From: Phelpsiimicrobium sp043802125
Lineage (GTDB): Bacteria; Omnitrophota; Gorgyraeia; Velamenicoccales; Velamenicoccaceae
Direction of reading: 5' to 3'
DNA length: 14,817 bases
Assembly (NCBI GenBank): GCA_043802125.1
Contig: JAZDLG010000071.1
Coordinates: 1 to 14,817 of the forward strand
Made by a program: the position numbers and the translations under genes
Shown: positions 6,833-12,777 of the stretch, one piece after another
Numbering within the stretch: the first letter of the stretch is position 1
Layout of the letters: each line of letters starts with the position of its first letter
Notes under the pieces: generated by a model
The model's input: the letters and a program-made list of their open reading frames with translations, nothing else
The model's database searches: none
Told to the model about the DNA's origin: nothing

Positions 6833-7428
6833 AGAAAAATATCGCGGTGTTTGCTTCAGGTAAAGGCACAAATTTAGGGGCGATCATTGATAACATCGTT
6901 GCAGGAAGATTAAAGGCCCGTATCGCGCTTGTGGTCAGTGATCAAAGAGGCGCTTTCGCGCTCAAGAGGGCCCAGAGGGCAGGGATAAATACGTTATATG
7001 CGGATCCAGAGAAGTTTGACACAAAACAGGATTACGAAAAGTTTATTATTGAGCGCTTGAAGAAAGAGAATGTTGAGCTTGTAGTTTTGGCAGGATTTAT
7101 GAGAATATTGAGCCCATTTTTTATAAAGAAGTATAAGAACAGGATCTTGAATATCCATCCCGCATTACTGCCGGCCTTTAAAGGAGCTCACGCCATAAGA
7201 GATGCATATCGTTACGGAGTCAAAGTGACCGGCGTCACCGTGCACTTTGTTGATGAGAAGGTGGATCACGGCCCCATTGTCCTTCAGGGATCGGAAACTG
7301 TTTCAAGGTCGGAGTCTATCGGAGAGCTTGAAAAGAGGATACATAAGCTTGAGCACAAGATGTATTCTGTGGCTATCGGAAAGGCCCTTTCAGGCAGGTT
7401 ATCTATCCGCGGCAGGCGCGTTCAATGA
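6829..7428 (+). CDS. purN: Phosphoribosylglycinamide formyltransferase PurN
   Basis: 199 residues, the usual length. The enzyme transfers a formyl group from N10-formyltetrahydrofolate to glycinamide ribonucleotide, the third step of purine synthesis, in the cytoplasm. Visible landmarks are the phosphate-binding ASGKGTNL (9-16), VLAGFMRILS (86-95), the catalytic Asn108 and His110 in LNIHPALLPAFKG, and HFVDEKVDHGPI (139-150) with Asp146. The start at 6829 gives an ATGA overlap with rnfB; an in-frame extension upstream lies entirely inside rnfB and is not needed. The link with rnf is probably just operon convenience. The stop codon is the first base triplet of the following hairpin. Confidence 0.96.
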   Translation: MKKNIAVFASGKGTNLGAIIDNIVAGRLKARIALVVSDQRGAFALKRAQRAGINTLYADPEKFDTKQDYEKFIIERLKKENVELVVLAGFMRILSPFFIKKYKNRILNIHPALLPAFKGAHAIRDAYRYGVKVTGVTVHFVDEKVDHGPIVLQGSETVSRSESIGELEKRIHKLEHKMYSVAIGKALSGRLSIRGRRVQ

Positions 7429-7456
7429 GACAAAGTGTTCTGGACACTTTGTCTCA
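7426..7456. terminator. 13-bp perfect hairpin between convergent genes
   Basis: TGAGACAAAGTGT (7426-7438) pairs fully with ACACTTTGTCTCA (7444-7456) around a 5-base loop. The outer TGA is the purN stop on the plus strand and the outer TCA is the stop of the minus-strand lipoprotein gene. There is no T-run on either side, so it may end or stabilise the transcripts without being a textbook intrinsic terminator. Confidence 0.65.
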
Positions 7457-8371
7457 CTCAAGGACTTCAGGCAGTTTGATCTTGATCTTTTTTAAGTCAG
7501 CCAAAGAGAGTTTAACCGTCTTTTTAGAGAAAGTATCGGTGAGCTCTATAGCCTGGAATGCCTTGTGGTCGTAATTCCTGACTACTTGGGCAGTTAGCAT
7601 CTTAACAAAATCCATCGGATCTATCTTTTCTTCCTCGTCTGTCAGGTCATATCGCTTCTTCATGAACTCCAGCCCTATCTTCAAAACTCCGAATTTTTCA
7701 CTCCACGCCGACGACCTGACCTCAAATAGTTTTGACAACTCTTTGTTCTTATAAAAAAAGTTTTTTGTGCGGTGGATGATCTGCAGGCAAAGGAACTGGT
7801 TAAAGGTGATATCATAGAATTTATTTGATTCGCCTGTTTTATCGTCAATGGCAGAAGGATTGTAGCTGACGTCCCTGATGGAGCGGGCGAAGAATTCGCC
7901 CCTTGAGAATTTTTCAAGCATCGCCTGGCTGATATCCGGCACATATTCAAAGGTCTTTAATTCCACGCCGAAGTTCTTTGTGTCCGTTGCCACAATCGCA
8001 AGGAAATCAAGTTTTGCGTCTGTGCTTAAAATCGTACGGTGGACGATGGATATCACCTTGCCTACTTTTTCCAATTCTTTTGCATTCCATGCCATAGTAT
8101 TCTTATCAATTAGATCTTGAAAATTGATATAAACCCACATAGTCTTGCCGGCTATGCGGCAGGTGGCGTTTAAACCCTCTTCTTCTTTTACGAGCTTAGT
8201 TAATTGTTGTGTCAATGTTCTGGCAGGATAGGTAGGTTCGCAGGAAGACAGAATAAGCTGTGCGCAGAAAAGGATTAATAAAAGCGAAAGCTTAGGCAGT
8301 TGGTTTTGGTGGTTCGTTGAATTTTGATTTGTTGTATTCTTTGAAGATGGCGTCAATTTCATCATAGTCAA
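7454..8371 (-). CDS. Lipoprotein of unknown function, paired with FtsH-like protease
   Basis: Up to 305 residues. A hydrophobic stretch LSLLLILFCAQLILSSC ends in a lipobox (Leu41-Ser-Ser-Cys44), so the product is probably a lipid-anchored envelope protein. I recognise no domain in the mature part. It is mixed alpha/beta, rich in Lys and Asp, and has no membrane segment. Using the ATG at 8371 makes an 80-base overlap with the protease gene and a long Asn/Gln-rich leader of 24 residues before the signal core. ATGs at 8365 and 8362 shorten this by only 2-3 residues, and a CTG at 8299 would give a normal short signal peptide, so the start is uncertain. The overlap implies co-expression with the protease, possibly as a substrate or partner. 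Confidence 0.75.
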   Translation of the reverse strand: MTMMKLTPSSKNTTNQNSTNHQNQLPKLSLLLILFCAQLILSSCEPTYPARTLTQQLTKLVKEEEGLNATCRIAGKTMWVYINFQDLIDKNTMAWNAKELEKVGKVISIVHRTILSTDAKLDFLAIVATDTKNFGVELKTFEYVPDISQAMLEKFSRGEFFARSIRDVSYNPSAIDDKTGESNKFYDITFNQFLCLQIIHRTKNFFYKNKELSKLFEVRSSAWSEKFGVLKIGLEFMKKRYDLTDEEEKIDPMDFVKMLTAQVVRNYDHKAFQAIELTDTFSKKTVKLSLADLKKIKIKLPEVLE

Positions 8372-9929
8372 GTTCTTCGTGTTCTAAGAGTTCATTGGCA
8401 AAGCGATCCAGAAGCGAGATCTCTTTTGTTAAGACGTCTTCTGCGTCTTTAGCGCAGGCTTTTATGATGCGTTCTGTCTCATTGTTGAGTTCTTCCTTGA
8501 TGCTGTCAGAAAGCTGCGCTTCGGGTATGGCTGTAAAATCGCCGATATGTTTTTCGCCCATGCCGAGCCTCCAGACCATCATATGCGCGATGCTCATCGC
8601 GTGATGAAAATCGGCAGAGACGCCGCTGGACGTCGTATTGAGCTTTAATTTTTCAGCCATATACCCGGACATGGAAACTTTGATATCGGCGATGAGTTTT
8701 TCTTTGCTTTCCGTAAATAACTCTTCGCGGGGCTGGTGATGAACGACTCCTAAGAAGCCTTTTCGCGAGATGATGGATGCCTTGAAGACATCGTCTGTCG
8801 GATGTAAGAGATACAAGGTGATAAGGTGCCCTGCTTCGTGATAAGCGACCATGCGGCGCTCCTCAGGCGTCATGTGCTTGCGGTGTTTGACGCCAAGGTC
8901 TATGCGATCCATAGCTTCTGAAAGGTCTTTAGAGGTCACGACATCGCGTTTATTTCTGATGCAGATAAGCGAGGCTTCTTTGACGATATTTTCAATGTCA
9001 GCAGGGGTTTTATAGACGGATTTTCTAGCGAGCCTGCCGATATCAATGGCAGGGTCGTATTTTACTTTGTTTAAATAAAACTTAAAGATATCTTCCCGGC
9101 CCTTAAGGCTAGGGCGTTCAATATATATTTTTCGGTCAAAACGCCCGGGGCGAAGGAGGGCTGCGTCAAGCACTTCTTCCGGGGAGTTGGTTGCTCCTAT
9201 CACCACGACATTTTCTTTTTCATCCTGGAGGCCGTCCATTTCAACCAAGAGTTGGTTTAACGTTGAGTTTGTTTCCTGTCCGCCCATAAAGCTATATTGC
9301 CGGCCTCGTCCTACCGCGTCAATTTCGTCTATGAATACTATTGCGCCGCCGTGCGCGTAGGATAGCCTTCTGGCTTTTTTAAAAAGTTGGCGCGCGCGCC
9401 TGGCGCCGACACCGACAAAAATCTCGGTGAATTCGCTGCCTGCCAAAGACAAGAACGGCAACCCTGCCTCAGTAGCTATGGCCTTGGCAAGATATGTCTT
9501 GCCGCAGCCCGGAGGGCCGATCATGAGAAGGCCCTTGATTATCTTGCCGCCGATCTTCTTGATGGCCGTGTGGTCTTTTAAAAGTTGGACGATCTCCATG
9601 GCTTCTTCTTTGACTTCATCTATGCCTAAGACTTCCGAGAATTTTACATTTACATTGGCCCCCTTGACTTCTTTCTTGTCAATGCGGCCGAATTGGCCCA
9701 TCATCAGGGAAACATAGATTATGGCTGAGATGGCCGCGGCAAAGATGTAGATGAGGATCATGATGGGCAACTGCGCCAGCTGCATCTTGCGATAGAATGA
9801 CTCAAGGCCCATGAAGCCGATGACGGAAAGCGTGATGAGGGCAATAACCGCGATAGTGGCTGAGACCGCGATCCAGTGGTCTTTTAAGAACATCTTAATT
9901 TTCTTGAAACTGAATCTATCAATTTTCAT
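8292..9929 (-). CDS. FtsH-like membrane AAA+/M41 zinc metalloprotease
   Basis: 545 residues from the ATG at 9929. Two membrane helices (about 19-41 and 52-77) are joined by a loop of only about ten residues, whereas ordinary FtsH has a periplasmic domain of roughly 70. The AAA module has Walker A GPPGCGKT (138-145), pore motif FVGVGA (171-176), Walker B IVFIDEID (197-204) and GATN...LLRPGRFDRKI with Arg260 and Arg263. The M41 protease has HEAGH (364-368), and Asp440 in SSGVSADFHHA is the likely third zinc ligand. It should degrade membrane or cytoplasmic proteins at the inner membrane. The start was chosen because the promoter -10 lies 9 bases before this ATG; an alternative TTG at 9950 falls within the promoter spacer. 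It shares an operon with the overlapping lipoprotein gene. Confidence 0.92.
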   Translation of the reverse strand: MKIDRFSFKKIKMFLKDHWIAVSATIAVIALITLSVIGFMGLESFYRKMQLAQLPIMILIYIFAAAISAIIYVSLMMGQFGRIDKKEVKGANVNVKFSEVLGIDEVKEEAMEIVQLLKDHTAIKKIGGKIIKGLLMIGPPGCGKTYLAKAIATEAGLPFLSLAGSEFTEIFVGVGARRARQLFKKARRLSYAHGGAIVFIDEIDAVGRGRQYSFMGGQETNSTLNQLLVEMDGLQDEKENVVVIGATNSPEEVLDAALLRPGRFDRKIYIERPSLKGREDIFKFYLNKVKYDPAIDIGRLARKSVYKTPADIENIVKEASLICIRNKRDVVTSKDLSEAMDRIDLGVKHRKHMTPEERRMVAYHEAGHLITLYLLHPTDDVFKASIISRKGFLGVVHHQPREELFTESKEKLIADIKVSMSGYMAEKLKLNTTSSGVSADFHHAMSIAHMMVWRLGMGEKHIGDFTAIPEAQLSDSIKEELNNETERIIKACAKDAEDVLTKEISLLDRFANELLEHEELDYDEIDAIFKEYNKSKFNEPPKPTA

Positions 9930-9938
9930 AGTAAAATG

Positions 9939-9967
9939 AAGATAACACAAAACACCGCGAATGTCAA
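9939..9967 (-). promoter_or_regulatory. Promoter of the FtsH-like operon, probably leaderless
   Basis: On the minus strand TTGACA (9967-9962) and TATCTT (9944-9939) are 17 bases apart. The ATG at 9929 begins 9 bases after the -10, so transcription starting 6-8 bases past the -10 would leave a leader of only 0-3 bases. No Shine-Dalgarno is present before the ATG, which agrees with a leaderless mRNA. Confidence 0.65.
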
Positions 9968-9978
9968 AGACAAATCCC

Positions 9979-10007
9979 TTGACCGCAAGATAGCATTGTG
10001 TTAATCT
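9979..10007 (+). promoter_or_regulatory. Enolase promoter
   Basis: TTGACC (9979-9984) and TAATCT (10002-10007) are separated by 17 bases. The expected start near 10014 gives a leader of about 33 bases ending in GGAGG (10038-10042), five bases from the eno ATG at 10047. Its -35 lies 11 bp from the -35 of the divergent promoter. Confidence 0.6.
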
Positions 10008-10046
10008 TTAAATCTAAAATTACTTATTTATATTAACGGAGGCAGC

Positions 10047-11327
10047 ATGGCGGTTATTAAAGATGTAATAGCAAGAGAGGTATTGGATTCAAGGGGTAAC
10101 CCTACTGTTGAGGCGGATGTCATACTGGACTCAGGCATCGTCGGCCGGGCTATTGTTCCTTCAGGCGCTTCCACCGGCGAACATGAAGCGATAGAGCTTA
10201 GGGACGGCGATAAGGCGAGGTATATGGGTAAGGGCGTTTTGAAGGCCGTAGGGAACATCAATACGACTATAGCTGAAAAGATAAGGGGCCTTGAACCAAA
10301 TTTTATGGACTTAGATAAGATCATGCTAGCCCTTGACGGTACCGAGAACAAGAGCAGGTTAGGCGCTAACGCTATCCTTGCTGTTTCTTTGGCTTGCGCA
10401 AAAGCCCAGGCCCTGGTTGAACGTAAACCGCTTTATAAATACCTCGGCGGCAAGAATGCCCATATCTTGCCCGTGCCCATGATGAATATCTTAAACGGCG
10501 GCTTACACGCGGATAATAACCTTGATTTCCAGGAATTTATGATCATGCCTATAGGCCTCGCCACTTTTAAAGAGGCGCTCAGGGCTGCCACCGAAACATT
10601 CCATAACTTAAAATCTATCTTGAAATCAAAGAAACTTTCTACGTCAGTAGGCGATGAGGGTGGATTTGCCCCTAATTTAAAGTCTAACGAAGAAGCCTTG
10701 GAGCTTATCATAGAAGCCATTGCTAAATCAGGCTATAGACCGGGCAAAGATATTTATGTAGCGCTTGACGTTGCTTCAAGCTCTTTTTATAAAGACGGCA
10801 AATATCTTGTTGAAGGCGCTAAAAAAGAAGCCGGCGATCTGATCAAGATGTACGAAGAGCTCGTGTCTAAATATCCCATACCCTCAATAGAGGACGGCCT
10901 TGCCGAGGACGACTGGGACGGCTGGAAGAAACTGACTGAGGCTTTAGGCCAAAAATTACAGTTGGTTGGAGATGACCTCTTCGTCACCAACGTTAAAAGA
11001 TTAAAGATGGGGATAGAAAAAGGGATCGCTAATTCCATACTGATAAAAGTCAACCAGATAGGGTCTTTAAGCGAGACCCTGGATTGTATAGAACTCGCCG
11101 GCGAGAACGGCTATTCCGCTGTTATGTCTCATCGTTCCGGAGAGACCGAAGATACGACTATCGCGCATCTCGCTGTGGCAACCGGCGTAGGCCAAATAAA
11201 GACAGGCTCTCTTTCCCGCACTGACAGGGTAGCCAAGTATAACGAGCTTTTGCGTATTGAGGAAGAGTTGGGTAAGAGCGCGGTCTACGCGGGCGCATTG
11301 TGGCCTAATGTCTTTGGCAGGGTGTAG
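10047..11327 (+). CDS. eno: Enolase (phosphopyruvate hydratase)
   Basis: 426 residues, full family length. It interconverts 2-phosphoglycerate and phosphoenolpyruvate in glycolysis/gluconeogenesis, in the cytoplasm. All landmarks are present: REVLDSRGNPTVE, SGASTGEHEA, NGGLHADNNLDFQEFM, the catalytic-loop GDEGGFAPN, the magnesium ligands in ALDVASS, SIEDGL and LVGDDLFVTN, the catalytic Lys in LIKVNQIG, and the signature SHRSGETEDTTIAHLAVA. A strong GGAGG precedes the ATG. Nothing is unusual in the protein. Enolase beside an ftsB-type gene is a common bacterial arrangement. Confidence 0.98.
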   Translation: MAVIKDVIAREVLDSRGNPTVEADVILDSGIVGRAIVPSGASTGEHEAIELRDGDKARYMGKGVLKAVGNINTTIAEKIRGLEPNFMDLDKIMLALDGTENKSRLGANAILAVSLACAKAQALVERKPLYKYLGGKNAHILPVPMMNILNGGLHADNNLDFQEFMIMPIGLATFKEALRAATETFHNLKSILKSKKLSTSVGDEGGFAPNLKSNEEALELIIEAIAKSGYRPGKDIYVALDVASSSFYKDGKYLVEGAKKEAGDLIKMYEELVSKYPIPSIEDGLAEDDWDGWKKLTEALGQKLQLVGDDLFVTNVKRLKMGIEKGIANSILIKVNQIGSLSETLDCIELAGENGYSAVMSHRSGETEDTTIAHLAVATGVGQIKTGSLSRTDRVAKYNELLRIEEELGKSAVYAGALWPNVFGRV

Positions 11328-11357
11328 GAAGGTTAGATCATTGTCATTCACCTGAGA

Positions 11358-11413
11358 CCCCGACAGTTTAACGCTGCGTAGATTTCAAAGAAATCTACTT
11401 GCAAACTGCGGGG
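11358..11413 (+). terminator. Nested stem-loop after enolase
   Basis: Three paired blocks nest on one axis: CCCCG/CGGGG (11358-11362 with 11409-11413), CAGTTT/AAACTG (11364-11369 with 11403-11408) and GTAGATTTC/GAAATCTAC (11378-11386 with 11390-11398) around an AAA loop. It lies 30 bases after the eno stop and is followed by only a short TTAATT, so it could be a weak or attenuating terminator, an mRNA-stabilising structure, or another dispersed repeat. Confidence 0.5.
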
Positions 11414-11426
11414 TTAATTCCGGCAA

Positions 11427-11458
11427 ATGACTTACGTTCGCTTTGCTCCGTAAGTCAT
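11427..11458 (+). promoter_or_regulatory. Hairpin that covers the ftsB-like start codon
   Basis: ATGACTTACG (11427-11436) pairs fully with CGTAAGTCAT (11449-11458) around a 12-base loop. The last two bases of the 3' arm are the A and T of the chosen ATG (11457). There is no Shine-Dalgarno in front, so the hairpin may limit initiation or the true start may be the ATG at 11475. Confidence 0.45.
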
Positions 11459-11777
11459 GCCGTCATTAAAAAAGATGTTGAAAAGGCTTAGGTTTTTCAT
11501 TATCATATGTGTGCTTGCCGCTTTCTTCTTTCCCGGTTTTGCCAAGCTTCAGGAGTTGAAGATGAAACTGGCAGAAACTGAAAGTAAGATACGGGAAACC
11601 CAGAAGAGGAACGCCTTCCTGGAAGAAAGAATAGCCCAGATGAGGACGAACCAGGAGTATCTTGAGATAGTTGCCCGGGAAAAGATGGGCGTGGTCAAGA
11701 AAGGCGAGACAGTTCTGAAGTTGATCCGGGACGACGCATCCGGCAACACTACGGTAGCAAATGCAACAAAGCAGTAA
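11457..11777 (+). CDS. FtsB/DivIC-type septum formation protein
   Basis: 106 residues. A basic N-terminus is followed by one membrane helix (about 11-29), a coiled coil (about 32-65, KLQELKMKLAETESKIRETQ onward) and the family's end motif AREKMGVVKKGETVLK. FtsB/DivIC proteins join FtsL and FtsQ/DivIB at the division site and help activate septal peptidoglycan synthesis. The C-terminal 20 residues are Asn/Thr-rich and not conserved. The start at 11457 lies in a hairpin with no ribosome site; the ATG at 11475 (residue 7) would still keep the basic segment and helix. The initiator tRNA gene begins 25 bases after the stop and may share the transcript. Confidence 0.85.
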   Translation: MPSLKKMLKRLRFFIIICVLAAFFFPGFAKLQELKMKLAETESKIRETQKRNAFLEERIAQMRTNQEYLEIVAREKMGVVKKGETVLKLIRDDASGNTTVANATKQ

Positions 11778-11836
11778 AGAATTCTTGTTCTTTAAATATG
11801 ATCGCGGGGTGGAGCAGCCTGGTAGCTCGCAAGGCT

Positions 11837-12072
11837 CGATGGACACGCGAGTGTCCAATGGGTCCCACAGCCGGTAACGGTTGATGGAAAACCTGTCAAA
11901 TTCGGTGAAACCCTCGGCGTAAGCCAAGGCAATACCGAGCCAAGTCCGCCAGTTGTACGGCGGAAAGGTGTAGAGACTAGTTGGCAGGGTCCCTCCTTAA
12001 GGAGGGATAAGGTATAGTCCAGACTACAAAACCGACATAACGTCGGTGGCAGCGAAAGCTGTAGTAGCAAAG
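11837..12072 (+). ncRNA. Group I intron (IC3-like) in tRNA-fMet, no ORF
   Basis: 236 nt, between U33 and C34 of the tRNA. The 5' exon ends in U (11836), paired as a U-G wobble with G11861, and the intron ends in G (12072), as group I splicing needs. Helices visible are P1 (exon GGCUC with GGGUC 11860-11864, extended by GGACAC-GCGA-GUGUCC); P2 (AGCCG-GUAA-CGGUU); P3 (11892-11897 with 11983-11988); P4 UUCGGU/ACCGAG (11901-11906, 11934-11939); P5 CCUCGGC-GUAA-GCCAAGG; P6a CCGCC/GGCGG; P7 GACUA/UAGUC (11975-11979, 12015-12019); P8 CCCUCC-UUAA-GGAGGG (11991-12006); P9 ACCGAC/GUCGGU (12031-12047); and a last CAGC-GAAA-GCUG. The core strings AAUUCGGUGAAACC and GGCAAUACCGAGCCAAG closely resemble cyanobacterial tRNA introns. 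Self-splicing is inferred. Confidence 0.93.
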
Positions 12073-12093
12073 CATAACCTTGAGGCCGTCCGT

Positions 12094-12115
12094 TCAAATC
12101 GGACCCCCGCAACCA
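12094..12115 (+). repeat. attL-like copy: 3' end of tRNA-fMet
   Basis: These 22 bases (T-loop position 55 to the CCA end) are identical to 13238-13259, in the same orientation. Sequences on both sides of the two copies differ. tRNA 3' ends are the usual attachment sites of tyrosine-recombinase elements. Confidence 0.8.
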
Positions 12116-12122
12116 CTATAAT

Positions 12123-12144
12123 CTCTCGGAATCCACGCCGAGAG
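12123..12144 (+). other. Hairpin after tRNA-fMet
   Basis: CTCTCGG (12123-12129) pairs with CCGAGAG (12138-12144) around an 8-base loop, starting 8 bases after the tRNA CCA. It could guide 3' trimming of the tRNA precursor or be part of the termination region with the next hairpin. Confidence 0.5.
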
Positions 12145-12150
12145 ACAGAA

Positions 12151-12187
12151 ACAGCCCTGATTAGCAATGCTAGTCAGGGCTGTTTTT
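12151..12187 (+). terminator. Intrinsic terminator after tRNA-fMet
   Basis: A 15-bp stem (12151-12165 with 12169-12183), starting ACAGCCCTGA and ending TCAGGGCTGT with one G-U pair and a 3-base AAT loop, runs straight into TTTT. This is a textbook rho-independent terminator. It lies inside the putative element, so the element supplies the terminator to the tRNA it interrupted. Confidence 0.88.
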
Positions 12188-12402
12188 ATGTCGCACTGTG
12201 TCAAAGAGTTAGCACAGAAAGTGCAGACCTTCCCCATTCCATATAAGGGAATGGTCTAGGGCATCATTTAATTATCTCTTTATCTCAGAATTGCGGTTTA
12301 GTAAAGGCTCTGTAGTAAATGGATTTTTTGCGAGATTTTTCGCAGATTGAGGTTCACTTTAGGCTATTTACTATGAATTTGTCAGAGGAGAGAGTAACAA
12401 TA

Positions 12403-12465
12403 AATATACTGTAGTATACTATAGTATAGTAAAGTATTGACAAGTATTGTAATCTTGGGTATACT
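12403..12465 (+). promoter_or_regulatory. Promoter with 10-bp-phased AGTATA operator array for the TA pair
   Basis: The promoter is TTGACA (12437-12442), 17 bases, TATACT (12460-12465). Five hexamers recur at an exact 10-bp step: AATATA at 12403, AGTATA at 12413 and 12423, AGTATT at 12433 and 12443, the last two covering the -35. A 14-bp perfect palindrome TATACTATAGTATA lies at 12415-12428, and TATACT recurs at the -10. Helix-phased sites over a promoter suggest cooperative repression by the HTH antitoxin, as is normal for type II systems. Nothing else was seen in the 215 bases between the tRNA terminator and this array except a few weak stem-loops (CCATTCC/GGAATGG at 12234-12254, TGCGA/TCGCA at 12329-12344). 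Confidence 0.75.
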
Positions 12466-12489
12466 TTATACCGAGAGGAGGGAAAAACC

Positions 12490-12777
12490 ATGTATCAGGA
12501 AGTGATGACCGCAGAGCAATTGGCTAAGTATTTGCAACTCGATGAGCAGACTGTTTATCGTAAGGCCCGTGCCGGGGAAATCCCAGCCGTTCACATCGGC
12601 AAAGCCTTACGCTTCAAAAAAGATGTAATTGATGGCTGGCTGAGGATTGTTTCTTTGCGTTGGACCGCAAAAAAGAGGCAGGGCCTAAGAGATTGGGCAC
12701 AAGACTACGCCAAGGCTAAGGGCCTGAAGGAATCGGATATTGAGCGCGTTATTGCCAAGCACAGAGAGGCCAGATGA
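12490..12777 (+). CDS. Excisionase-fold HTH protein, probable antitoxin/autorepressor
   Basis: 95 residues. The first 55 (MTAEQLAKYLQLDEQTVYRKARAGEIPAVHIGKALRFKKDVIDGWL) are a clear HTH_17/excisionase-type winged helix: helix, turn, recognition helix TVYRKARAGEIPA, wing KALRFKK, and a closing helix. The remaining 40 residues are charged and helical (RDWAQDYAKAKGLKESDIERVIAKHREAR), suited to binding and masking the toxin. The very strong ribosome site GAGGAGGG (12475-12482) favours production of this protein over the toxin. Its TGA overlaps the toxin ATG as ATGA. The role as antitoxin is inferred from the pairing with a PIN gene. The same fold serves as recombination directionality factor in phages and islands, which is an alternative given the flanking att-like repeats. 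Confidence 0.85.
   Translation: MYQEVMTAEQLAKYLQLDEQTVYRKARAGEIPAVHIGKALRFKKDVIDGWLRIVSLRWTAKKRQGLRDWAQDYAKAKGLKESDIERVIAKHREAR

Larger units (their letters stand above)
11803..12115 (+). tRNA. Initiator tRNA-fMet(CAU) split by a group I intron
   Basis: Joining 11803-11836 (34 nt) to 12073-12115 (43 nt) gives a complete 77-base tRNA. The acceptor stem GCGGGG/CCCCGC has the unpaired C1-A72 that marks bacterial initiators, the D stem GAGC/GCTC has A11:U24, the anticodon loop reads CTCATAA with CAT, the T arm is GTCCG-TTCAAAT-CGGAC, and CCA is encoded. The anticodon stem is CAAGG/CCTTG, so it has G30:C40 and G31:C39 but A29:U41 instead of the usual third G:C pair. The gene follows ftsB by 25 bases. 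Its last 22 bases are duplicated at 13238-13259. Confidence 0.95.

Noticed and set aside
9930..9950. TTG start for the FtsH-like protease at 9950
   Set aside because: This TTG falls in the spacer between the -35 and -10 of a good promoter, so it would not be on the mRNA. The ATG at 9929 fits.
11792..12112. Open frames across the intron region on the minus strand, possible homing endonuclease
   Set aside because: No LAGLIDADG, HNH or GIY-YIG motif; the frames follow the tRNA and intron helices and the 236-nt intron is too short to hold an endonuclease.
11803..12115. tmRNA or a riboswitch in the structured region after ftsB
   Set aside because: The exons join to a perfect initiator tRNA and the inner helices match the group I core; no tag-peptide frame is present.
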